A stretch of DNA of 64,000 nucleotides from JADLHS01 sp039806955 (GTDB taxonomy: Bacteria > Verrucomicrobiota > Verrucomicrobiia > Limisphaerales > JADLHS01): the NCBI GenBank assembly GCA_039806955.1, contig JBDHQI010000024.1, positions 1 through 64,000 of the forward strand, in the 5' to 3' direction. The notes below the pieces were generated by a model, which did no database searches, was not told the origin of the DNA, and was given only the letters and a program-made list of their open reading frames with translations. Positions within the stretch are counted from its first letter, which is position 1, and every line of letters starts with the position of its first letter. Below, in pieces: positions 17,073 to 24,692 of this stretch. The position numbers and the translations under genes were made by a program.

Positions 17073-17558
17073 ATGCAATCGCATGAACTTTTGCGCGAGG
17101 TCATCCAGCAAAGTGGAGCGAAACAAGTGGCCGCGGATCTGAATTTGTCACTTTCCATGATCTACAAATGGGCCGAGCCAAACACGGGTGATGGCAGCGG
17201 CGCAGTGAATCCGCTGGATCGGCTGGAACAGTTGCTACAAAGCACCGGGGACGTTCGTTTGGTGCAGTGGATTTGTGAGCGTGCCGGAGGTTTCTTTATT
17301 CGCAATCCCAAATTAACCCTGCCGCACCCGGATTACCTGATCCCCGCCACCAATGAAATTGTGCAGGAGTTTGCCGATCTGCTGGCGGTGATCGCGCTTG
17401 CCGCCGCCGACAATCAAATCACTCGGAAAGAGGCTCTGGCCATTCGGGCGCGCTGGGAAAAATTGAAAACGGTTACCGAGGGGTTTGTGGCGTGTTGTGA
17501 AGAAGGTAATTTTTCCAGTTTGAAAGCACCAGCTTCACCCAACCCCACAACGACTTAA
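17073..17558 (+). CDS. CII/CP76-like DNA-binding regulator
   Basis: A 161-residue protein. The first 60 residues look like a helix-turn-helix: 'GAKQVAADLNLSLSMIYKW' has the spacing of an HTH, and the following 'VNPLDRLEQLLQSTGD' and 'WICERAGGFF' resemble phage CII-type regulators (Phage_CP76 family). The rest is helical, with no known motif. No other phage gene is nearby, so this is probably a chromosomal regulator of such descent. Its TAA stop overlaps the TAA of the convergent mutarotase gene (17555-17558), leaving no room for an intergenic terminator. Target unknown. Confidence 0.65.
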   Translation: MQSHELLREVIQQSGAKQVAADLNLSLSMIYKWAEPNTGDGSGAVNPLDRLEQLLQSTGDVRLVQWICERAGGFFIRNPKLTLPHPDYLIPATNEIVQEFADLLAVIALAAADNQITRKEALAIRARWEKLKTVTEGFVACCEEGNFSSLKAPASPNPTTT

Positions 17559-18406
17559 CCGTGGGACGTCAATCTGGTTTGGCTGTAAGTTGCCTTTAAT
17601 CGCGCCTCCTGGCCAACAGCCAGTTGGATTCTGTTTTGCGCCGCGTTACCAGATTCCACACAAACCATGCGCTGATATTCCTCATCGCCAAAATCCGCCA
17701 TCGCCTGAGCTTTGGTGATCCAGGGGTTCCAAACCACGGTGGACGCTGAGCCTTCTTTCTCAATGTGGATAAGGCGCTGCCAGACGGAATCATGAATTTC
17801 CACCGGGCGCGTGGTGTTGACGTAGAGGCGATCTACTTCTCGATCAAAGCGGAGCGCTTCCGCTTGCTCTTGCTTGCGTTGGAATTTTTCCGCGGCGTCC
17901 AGGTATTCCTCGCCGCGTAAGCCGGTTACACTGGTGCGGCTGATATCGCCAACCGCAAAGTAAGTGTGCAGGCAGTTATCGAAGGCGAAAACGTCACTGG
18001 AATAATTTCGCGTGACCAGTTCGACGATCAGCGTTTTGCCAACGGTGACGTAGTAGTCGAGTGGAATGGATAGGAGTTCCGCCGTGGCGGGCAGGGTCAA
18101 GTGGGCGGTTACACTGCCATCACCGGCCCGGTTTAACTCCACCAGTTCCCACGCGCGCAATCGCGCAAAGCCGTGCTGCGCGGCGCGTCCGGGTGGTTTG
18201 CCGAACCACGGGAAGATGATGGGAATACCGCCGCGAATTGCCGCACCTTTCTCAAAGCGGCTTTGCTCACTTAAGAACAGCAAGGGCGATTCGCCGTGCA
18301 ATTGAAAGTGGGTGACGCAGGCGCCTTGCAGGTAAATTTCAGCGGCACTCCACGGCGTTTGAATCTGCACCATGGGCAGGCCACCCCGGCCAGTGATCAT
18401 GTTCAT
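17555..18406 (-). CDS. D-hexose-6-phosphate mutarotase (YeaD-like)
   Basis: A 283-residue aldose-1-epimerase-fold protein. 'SPLLFLSEQSRFEKGAAIRG', 'GGIPIIFPWFG', 'AQHGFARLRAWEL', 'CLHTYFAVGD' and 'VVWNPW' are the marks of the YeaD-type hexose-6-phosphate mutarotases, with histidines at 'QHGFAR' and 'LHTYF' serving the ring-opening reaction. The start is ATG 18406: a perfect AAGGAGG site lies six to seven bases upstream, and the stop of the preceding 1190-residue gene is only two bases away. An in-frame ORF reaches further upstream but overlaps that gene. Coupling to the neighbour suggests shared regulation. Confidence 0.85.
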   Translation of the reverse strand: MNMITGRGGLPMVQIQTPWSAAEIYLQGACVTHFQLHGESPLLFLSEQSRFEKGAAIRGGIPIIFPWFGKPPGRAAQHGFARLRAWELVELNRAGDGSVTAHLTLPATAELLSIPLDYYVTVGKTLIVELVTRNYSSDVFAFDNCLHTYFAVGDISRTSVTGLRGEEYLDAAEKFQRKQEQAEALRFDREVDRLYVNTTRPVEIHDSVWQRLIHIEKEGSASTVVWNPWITKAQAMADFGDEEYQRMVCVESGNAAQNRIQLAVGQEARLKATYSQTRLTSHG

Positions 18407-18408
18407 GC

Positions 18409-21400
18409 TTATCCTCCTTGTCGCGGCGTTGACGCCGCTTGGCCGCCAAGATAACGCGCGATAGGCTCGGCGCCTAGGGTGCCGGTCAACTTTTTCCAAT
18501 CGTTCGGAGCTTCGAGTGCCCGTAATCGTGCCTGAACTTTTTCCCGCCGTTCGTGGATGCCCAAACGTCGGGCTTCGTCGGCGTAATCCGGGCGTTGTAG
18601 AAACTGGCTGAGATACGCCTGGTGCCGCTGCAACAATTGGCGATCCACCGCTTGTTTGGCTTTAAGTCGTTCCGCATACCAATCACTGGCGAGCAGGTGG
18701 TCGCGCGTGAACAGTTGACGCACGCCCGGGTGTTCGAGCCGTTTTCCTTCCCATTGTCCGTCGCGCATGATATGCAAAAGCGCGGCCAACGGCGGGCACG
18801 CTTGTGCGATTGATCCGTCGTTGAAGTACATCCCGGCGATGTGCGCATGAGCGGCGACGATGTTATCCATGCCGTCCGCAAACACGTTCATGTCTTGCAA
18901 TTCCGGTTTCAACATGGCCTCGGTAAAAATAGTGTGCGGGTGATTAAACACGCGGCCAAAGAAGTAATGCACGAAACGGATGTTGATGCGGTATCCCAGC
19001 CGGCTTGCGAGTACCGGTTTGCCTTGGTATTCGAAGTCCTCGCATTTGTCGAGATAGCCGTTCGCAATGAGAAATTCCGGCTCCTGCTCCTCCGGCGTCA
19101 GGTGACACCAGACCTCGGGCACGATCAAGCTGATGTCGTGATCCACGCGAAATTTTGGCCCAACGTAGCCCGCAGCGGTCACGAATCCGTGCGCTCCAGT
19201 CAACAGAAACGATACCAGCGCGTTATTCAGATCAATAATCGGCGGCAGGGCGTTGAATGGTCCTTTGGTCAGCGCGCCTTCCGAGCCGGCACCGGTGGTG
19301 GACGGAGATTTGCCCGTGATGCTACAGATGAATTCCATGAACAGCTCCGGCGGTTCAAAGTAGTGAATGGGATTGTAAACGGCCAAGGGACGGACATTTC
19401 CATCAGGTGGATTATTCCGGCGGCCGGGCAGCACGGCTTCGACCGGCTTGTAAACAGGTTTGGAGAGTGGTAATCGCCGGCGTAATCGCATCCCGATCGT
19501 GGCCAGATAGACTGCCTCCGGTGACTGCAAATCGGGCCGCGCCTGCAGATAACGGGGGTTTTTGCTTGGCTGATCATTCACTAACCGCGGATGAGCCGTC
19601 GAGACGAAGTAGCCGGTTTGTTCATTCGCCACTTCACTGATGACGTGTTGCATCGGCTCGGTGTATTCCGAGAAGCTGACGCTATCTTCGATCAGGGCAG
19701 GCGCCAAAGTGCCCGGGAGCGGCTCGTAATTTGAGAAGAAGTTATCCGATTGCGCAAAATCCTTTTCGGCCTGCTTATCGTAGCCGCGTTGGATGGCGTC
19801 ATCGGGGCGCTGAAAAAGTCGTTGCTCGCAATTGGCAACAAACTTGACCGCCGGCGATCCCGATGACCCGGGCAGACCGGTCAGTTGCGTCCGCGGCACC
19901 ACGACGGAGGCGGTGATATCGTCCTCGACCTGAATTTTAACAGCGGGGTAGTAATCCTTGCGCAAGCCAAACGTGCGCCACGCGCCGTCGTCATCAAACC
20001 CCACGCGCAGATGAATGGTGACCAGTTGATGGTTGTCGCACTTTAATTCGTTGCCGGGGGTGCCGTTGATGATGTCCACACTGAAGTGTTCCCGCCAATG
20101 TTCGCCCCAGGCGGGTTGATAGTAACGCTTGATGACAAACACCAATTCCTTGATGTAGCGCGGGATGCTTTCGAGCCAGGCATTGTATGCCGGCGTGAAA
20201 TCGCGTTGATCCTGGGTCAATAACTTGATGACCGATCCGAGCGAGCGTTCGCCGGAAAGAATTTTCCGCCGATCACTCCGACATTTGTCTTTGAAGCGAT
20301 CCGAATAATCGCGCTCAATCAATTCCGCCACTTTGTCCAAGTCTGATTTCAAATCCGCCACAAACACCGGTCCGGTCAGCACGGCGTCGGTGATTGGTTT
20401 GGAAATTTCAGATTTACCGCCTCCGGATACGGTGCAGGGTTTGTGACAAAAGACCCCTTCGGCAGTGGTGCCCACCAGTCGCCAGGGGCGGCCCGGATCC
20501 GCGGGTTTTTCCATGCGCACCTTGTAACCCGAGGGCCGTACGTAGGTTTGCCGCGCGAGCAGTTTGATTGCGTGTTCCCCGGTTTGATTTCTCCACGAAA
20601 CTTTCTGCGTGATGAGGTCGAACTCGGCGTTCTGCGGCACGTACACGATGTTCGGAAATCGTTTGTCTATGCCGTAACCCTCGGGTTGGATGTCCATGAG
20701 TTCGGCGTAGAGTTGAAACACTTCCTCGATGTTGTGTCCCAGCGGGCGGACGTGAAGATCGCCGCTGAATTTTTCGCCCAGGTTGTAGGCCGCAAACGTT
20801 ACCGCGCCCCCAGCGTGTTCTTCCTCACAACCACCAAACAAGTTCGCCGCATAGCTGATCTGGGTTTTGATTTCCTTTTTACAATAGCCGAAATAATTGT
20901 CGGCAATGATGGTGACGATGACGCCTCGCTCATCGCGGCAAGTCAGCTTAAAAGCTTCTCCGTTGTTGTAGCGCTCGCTCTCGCTGCGCCAACACATGCC
21001 GTCGCGGCGTTGACGTTCCGTCGCTTGATTCCAATGCGGCAGCCCCACCGCCTGTTTGGTCAATCGTGTCAGGTGCGGCGCGAGAATTACGCAGCCGGTG
21101 TGGCCGGTCCAATGTTCAGTGTCCAGGCCCGCGTCATTCTCCGGAAGCAGCGGATCACCGCCATTGCCAAAAATACGCTCCACAAAATCGAGATTGCTGA
21201 CCATTCCGCCGGGCGCAAAAAAGCGCACTTCCAAAGTCTTTTCACTCGTGATCCCGGGAACGGCGGGGCAAACCAGCGGCCGTAACAGCAAGGATACGAA
21301 ACACTCAGCAGGTTTCAACTGTGTGGCGGTAAAGGGCAGTTGCAGCAACGCCTTGGGCGGCTGCCAGGCCAGTTCCAGCATTTTGGCGAAAACGGATTTC

Positions 21401-21981
21401 GGCACGCCCAATTTGTCATCCGGGATTGGCAAGCCGCCTTCAGCAACATGAAAAACCCCCGCCGTCGTGCGTCGGTCATGTTTGGGATTATGCAGCACGC
21501 CCTGTTTCACACGATAGGAGGAGATCAACTCCGAGGTGAATTCGTCACGATCCACCGGCAACGATAAAATGCGCGCCAGTCCCGGACGGTCCAACGTGAA
21601 CGTGCGGATGGGCAGTCGCCTTGCGGGCGCACCTTGCAGATAACTGTCCAGAAAACTCTGAATGCGCTGGTCGGCGGGGCAGAGGTATTGGCCCAACAAC
21701 CGCTCCTTTTCCTGGTACTGAGCCGCAAATGCCGACACAATATCGGTATTGTTTGCCAGCTCGGGAATCGGGATCGGCTCACAACCCAGCAGTACCAGTT
21801 TGACATTGATAAAGGAAACCAGATGCCGTGGCTCTGGCGAATTAGGAATCGAACTCATGAATACTCCGCTACCATCGAAGAATATGAAATCTCCCTGCCT
21901 TAACAAGGTTGCTTTAAGATCAAAGTGGTTTGGAATGGAAGGACGTGATTCACTGGCGGGTTCAGGATTGGCATGAGGCAA
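18409..21981 (-). CDS. 1190-residue conserved protein, possibly PPi-dependent PEP carboxykinase
   Basis: A very long soluble protein without signal peptide or membrane segment. I do not recognise a standard small-domain signature. The C-terminal half contains 'SITGKSPSTTGAGSEGALTK', 'NALPPIIDLNNALVSFLLTG' and 'GPKFRVDHDISLIVPEVW', which together with the size (about 130 kDa) recall the pyrophosphate-type PEP carboxykinases described from Entamoeba and Propionibacterium (oxaloacetate + PPi to PEP + phosphate + CO2). That match is from memory, not a search. Conserved-looking cysteine and acidic stretches such as 'NLFGGCEEEHAGGA' also stand out. It is followed after two bases by a hexose-6-phosphate mutarotase, which fits central carbon metabolism. 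The start may be 21981 or ATG 21858 ('MSSIPNSPEP'); pdxH starts only 26 bases away on the other strand, which favours the shorter form for promoter space. Confidence 0.55.
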   Translation of the reverse strand: MPHANPEPASESRPSIPNHFDLKATLLRQGDFIFFDGSGVFMSSIPNSPEPRHLVSFINVKLVLLGCEPIPIPELANNTDIVSAFAAQYQEKERLLGQYLCPADQRIQSFLDSYLQGAPARRLPIRTFTLDRPGLARILSLPVDRDEFTSELISSYRVKQGVLHNPKHDRRTTAGVFHVAEGGLPIPDDKLGVPKSVFAKMLELAWQPPKALLQLPFTATQLKPAECFVSLLLRPLVCPAVPGITSEKTLEVRFFAPGGMVSNLDFVERIFGNGGDPLLPENDAGLDTEHWTGHTGCVILAPHLTRLTKQAVGLPHWNQATERQRRDGMCWRSESERYNNGEAFKLTCRDERGVIVTIIADNYFGYCKKEIKTQISYAANLFGGCEEEHAGGAVTFAAYNLGEKFSGDLHVRPLGHNIEEVFQLYAELMDIQPEGYGIDKRFPNIVYVPQNAEFDLITQKVSWRNQTGEHAIKLLARQTYVRPSGYKVRMEKPADPGRPWRLVGTTAEGVFCHKPCTVSGGGKSEISKPITDAVLTGPVFVADLKSDLDKVAELIERDYSDRFKDKCRSDRRKILSGERSLGSVIKLLTQDQRDFTPAYNAWLESIPRYIKELVFVIKRYYQPAWGEHWREHFSVDIINGTPGNELKCDNHQLVTIHLRVGFDDDGAWRTFGLRKDYYPAVKIQVEDDITASVVVPRTQLTGLPGSSGSPAVKFVANCEQRLFQRPDDAIQRGYDKQAEKDFAQSDNFFSNYEPLPGTLAPALIEDSVSFSEYTEPMQHVISEVANEQTGYFVSTAHPRLVNDQPSKNPRYLQARPDLQSPEAVYLATIGMRLRRRLPLSKPVYKPVEAVLPGRRNNPPDGNVRPLAVYNPIHYFEPPELFMEFICSITGKSPSTTGAGSEGALTKGPFNALPPIIDLNNALVSFLLTGAHGFVTAAGYVGPKFRVDHDISLIVPEVWCHLTPEEQEPEFLIANGYLDKCEDFEYQGKPVLASRLGYRINIRFVHYFFGRVFNHPHTIFTEAMLKPELQDMNVFADGMDNIVAAHAHIAGMYFNDGSIAQACPPLAALLHIMRDGQWEGKRLEHPGVRQLFTRDHLLASDWYAERLKAKQAVDRQLLQRHQAYLSQFLQRPDYADEARRLGIHERREKVQARLRALEAPNDWKKLTGTLGAEPIARYLGGQAASTPRQGG
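18412..18419 (-). promoter_or_regulatory. Strong ribosome-binding site deciding the mutarotase start
   Basis: On the - strand AAGGAGGA lies inside the last codons of the upstream 1190-residue gene, five to six bases before ATG 18406. It fixes the mutarotase start and indicates translational coupling. Confidence 0.8.
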
Positions 21982-22007
21982 AGTTCGCGCTACGCTGAAG
22001 CATTGCT

Positions 22008-22712
22008 ATGACGATTGCTGATATCCGTCGTGATTACAAGGTGTTGACCTTGGATGAATCCCAATTAGATCCCGATCCGTTGCGACAGTTTTCTTTCTGG
22101 TTGGAAGACGCGATCGGCGCGCAGGGGAAATCGCGCTGGCGACGCATCGGAATTGCGTTGTACAAACTCGGTCAGGCCATTTTAGGGCGCTCGGGCGCGG
22201 ATGTGAATGCGATGACGCTGGCGACCGTGGGTGCGGATGCGCTTCCCTCGAGTCGCACGGTGTTGCTCAAGGGAATGGATGAGCGCGGGTTTATTTTCTT
22301 CACGAATTATACCAGTCGCAAGGGTACCGAGTTGGCGGCCAATCCCAACGCCGCGTTAACATTTTATTGGCCGGAATTTGAGCGTCAGGTCTGCGTGGCC
22401 GGGAAGGTGAGCCAGGTGTCGCGCGAGGAATCCGAGACGTATTTCAAAAGTCGTCCGCGCGGCAGTCAGTTGGGCGCGTGGGCTTCGACCCAGAGCCACG
22501 AGGTTGCTTCACGTGCGGAATTGGAACGGCGCTGGGACGAGGTCGCGAAGCGGTATCCCAACGAGATTCCGTTGCCACCCTTTTGGGGTGGATTTGCGTT
22601 GCGGCCCGAGCGGATCGAATTCTGGCAGGGGCGGCCAAGCCGTTTGCATGATCGGTTATGCTATTGGCGGCAACCGGATGGTCGTTGGCGAATAGGGCGG
22701 TTGTCCCCGTAG
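22008..22712 (+). CDS. pdxH: Pyridoxamine/pyridoxine 5'-phosphate oxidase
   Basis: A 234-residue FMN oxidase making pyridoxal phosphate. Family marks are 'IRRDY', 'PSSRTVLLKGMDERGFIFFT', 'RKGTELAANPNAAL', 'FWP-like YWPEFERQVCVAG', 'SRPRGSQLGAWASTQSHEV' and the ending 'RLHDRLCYWRQPDGRWRIGRLSP'. The start ATG 22008 gives the usual 'MTIADIRRDY' N-terminus. Unusually, about 20 extra residues, rich in Arg, Lys and hydrophobics (about 41-62), separate the N-terminal helix from 'NAMTLATVG', where homologues have about ten. All cofactor and substrate motifs remain, so activity is expected. Confidence 0.93.
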   Translation: MTIADIRRDYKVLTLDESQLDPDPLRQFSFWLEDAIGAQGKSRWRRIGIALYKLGQAILGRSGADVNAMTLATVGADALPSSRTVLLKGMDERGFIFFTNYTSRKGTELAANPNAALTFYWPEFERQVCVAGKVSQVSREESETYFKSRPRGSQLGAWASTQSHEVASRAELERRWDEVAKRYPNEIPLPPFWGGFALRPERIEFWQGRPSRLHDRLCYWRQPDGRWRIGRLSP

Positions 22713-22775
22713 CGGCGGCGGTCGGATCAGACGCGGAAATTTTGCAAAATTTATTTGCGCTCAATCTAATTGGAA

Positions 22776-22820
22776 CAACCTTGGGTTAAAAAACTGGTGC
22801 AACGCATCAACCCAAGGTTG
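22776..22820. repeat. 12-bp perfect inverted repeat between pdxH and the next gene
   Basis: CAACCTTGGGTT (22776-22787) and AACCCAAGGTTG (22809-22820) are exact reverse complements around a 21-base loop. No T-run follows, so it is not a standard terminator. It ends 25 bases before the next start codon and could be a dyad operator or an mRNA hairpin covering the leader of that gene. Confidence 0.7.
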
Positions 22821-22845
22821 ATGTATTGGGGGTGGGACTAAAGCC

Positions 22846-23646
22846 ATGAGAGTGACCGATAAATCTCCGGAAGCGGAGGACGCGGCGATGGGCGGCGAGA
22901 CCTGTCATGTAATGGTGGTTTACGACGATCACCACGCGCGAACGCAGGCGCTGGCAGTTTGCGATGTGCTGGTGCGCCAAATCTGGGAGGCCGTCAACCT
23001 GAAATTCCACTGGTGGCGCACAGACTTTTTAGCGGATGCGTTGATGAGCCGGCAGGCGGCGGTTGACGGAGTGAAGGCTGATTTTCTGGTGCTTTGTGCC
23101 GGGGCTGATCCGCAACTCTCCGCTCCCGTGCGAAATTGGTTTGATAGCTGGCTAACGCGCCGCCGGGAACGAGTCGGGATTCTGGTGGATGTTGGAGTTA
23201 TCCGCACTGGACAGGCCGCTCCCAGTTCGCCAGCCCGGCGTGAATTATTGCGTGAACTGTGCCGACAAGGGAACTTTGACTACCTGGCGACTCACGGATC
23301 GGATCCCGATCCAATTTACACGCCGGATGCGGAGGTTTTGAGGTTGGGATCAACGATTGAAGGCGTGCTTGGTGACATTCGCCCACCCTCTCACTTCGGG
23401 CTGAACGAATGTTCAACCTTTCTTTTTGCCTTCCACGGGATGCCATTTGCCATCGTGCGTGGCGGCAATGACTTGATCGTCATCCGTCTTTTTTGGCGCT
23501 GTTTCGTTTTGCGCGGAAGATATTTTTGGGGTGGCGGAAGGATTCGCGGGCTTGTCGCCTTGGCGTTTTCGGAGCAACACGGTGTTGTCCCGATCATCTT
23601 CAAAAGAGGTTGTTTCATCGCGCATCCGGGCGGCTTCCATCAGTAG
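22846..23646 (+). CDS. Unknown protein, probably with a stop-loss C-terminal extension
   Basis: The first 188 residues form a compact alpha/beta domain ('CHVMVVYDDHHARTQALAVC', 'DFLVLCAGADPQLSAPVRNW') that resembles a group of short, uncharacterised verrucomicrobial proteins I remember as ending in a WG-I/L-NE motif. Here 'SHFGLNE' occurs at 23392-23409, but the next codon is TGT (23410-23412), not a stop, and the frame runs on for 78 residues antisense to the regulator gene at 23413-24687. A single TGA-to-TGT change would explain this, since the ancestral stop would abut the convergent gene's stop (23413-23415). The real protein may therefore end at 23409 if the base is a sequencing error. 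ATG 22888 is an alternative start. Confidence 0.6.
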   Translation: MRVTDKSPEAEDAAMGGETCHVMVVYDDHHARTQALAVCDVLVRQIWEAVNLKFHWWRTDFLADALMSRQAAVDGVKADFLVLCAGADPQLSAPVRNWFDSWLTRRRERVGILVDVGVIRTGQAAPSSPARRELLRELCRQGNFDYLATHGSDPDPIYTPDAEVLRLGSTIEGVLGDIRPPSHFGLNECSTFLFAFHGMPFAIVRGGNDLIVIRLFWRCFVLRGRYFWGGGRIRGLVALAFSEQHGVVPIIFKRGCFIAHPGGFHQ

Positions 23647-24687
23647 ATACTCCCAAGAACCCTGGATGGTATGCTGCGGCGGATTGTGAAACGGTTGCAC
23701 TCGGAATTGGCCATTGCTGATGGCGAGCAAGCGAAATAACGCTTTCTCTCCGGAAAGCGCTCCGGCGGTGGCGTGGACGATGCTCCCCACTTCGATGAAG
23801 ATTTCGCCGCGAATCCCCGGACTGAGTACTTCGAGGATGGTGGAGTTGCGCCGCAGACATTCGATCTGAATGACGTCGGTCAAACCAACCTGACGCAGGG
23901 TGCCCGTGAATCCCTCCCGCTGACTCCACACAAATAGATCGTTGAGCAGGTTGAAGACGGAAACGAATCCATCGGGAGTGATGGGCTTCTCCAGGAACAA
24001 CTCGGCGCCATTGGCCAGACAGGTGTTGCGGTGACTGTCATTCGCGTGACCGGTGAGAACCACCTTTTTGGCTTCGGGATGGCGGCGGTGAATGACGGTC
24101 AGTAATTGCGCGCCGTCCAGCATGGGCATGTTGATGTCCAGAACGACGAGATCAATCGAGTGTTGCTGGAGCAAGGCCAGCGCCTGGTCTGCGGAAACAG
24201 CGCGGTAAATCTGCCACGACTTATCGCTTAATGTTTCAAACATCTCCCCCAGGGTTTCCAAAAAAGCCATGCTGTCATCCACGAGCAGTACCTGGCGTGG
24301 TTTGTCGGATTTGTCCTCGGCTCGGATGAAGGGGTCGCCAGACTTGGGCAGTTTGAGCAACTCGGTTTTGCTGGGAGGTGTGGAGATTGTTGCCGCAGCG
24401 GGAGTCTTTTCAAACCGCAATTCAATGTCCCCCAGGCGCAACACTTCATCGGACTTCAAGACGGCTTCGGTGACCAGCTTGTTGTTAATGAACGTGCCGT
24501 TGGTGGAACGCATGTCGCGCACGATCAGTTCACTGCCGCGCAGCCGCACTTCGCAGTGTTCGCCCGAAATGGAGACTTCGGGGATTTGAAACGTATTGCT
24601 TTCGGCGCGACCAATCGTGACCCAGTGGGGGCCAAGTTCGCACATCAGACCCGCCTGCGCTTTGGAAATAACGACCAGTCTCGCCAT
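23413..24687 (-). CDS. FHA - receiver - PATAN (DUF4388) signalling protein
   Basis: A 424-residue three-domain protein. The FHA domain (about 15-90: 'VTIGRAESNTFQIPE', 'SISGEHCEV', 'STNGTFINN') binds phosphothreonine peptides. The receiver domain (about 115-235) has 'VLLVDDS', the phospho-accepting aspartate in 'LVVLDINMPMLDG', the threonine in 'VVLTGH' and the lysine in 'LFLEKPI'. The PATAN/DUF4388 domain follows ('FTGTLRQVGLTDVIQIECL', 'GEIFIEVGSIVHATAGALSG'). There is no DNA-binding or enzymatic output, so it probably acts by protein contacts, joining Ser/Thr-kinase and His-Asp signalling. It starts six bases after gyrA, at ATG 24687; GTG 24696 is an alternative that overlaps the gyrA stop. 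Confidence 0.85.
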   Translation of the reverse strand: MARLVVISKAQAGLMCELGPHWVTIGRAESNTFQIPEVSISGEHCEVRLRGSELIVRDMRSTNGTFINNKLVTEAVLKSDEVLRLGDIELRFEKTPAAATISTPPSKTELLKLPKSGDPFIRAEDKSDKPRQVLLVDDSMAFLETLGEMFETLSDKSWQIYRAVSADQALALLQQHSIDLVVLDINMPMLDGAQLLTVIHRRHPEAKKVVLTGHANDSHRNTCLANGAELFLEKPITPDGFVSVFNLLNDLFVWSQREGFTGTLRQVGLTDVIQIECLRRNSTILEVLSPGIRGEIFIEVGSIVHATAGALSGEKALFRLLAISNGQFRVQPFHNPPQHTIQGSWEYLLMEAARMRDETTSFEDDRDNTVLLRKRQGDKPANPSATPKISSAQNETAPKKTDDDQVIAATHDGKWHPVEGKKKG

Positions 24688-24692
24688 AAACT

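Noticed and set aside
17073..17558. Prophage remnant
   Set aside because: Only one CII-like regulator is present, with no integrase, structural gene, att site or composition shift around it.
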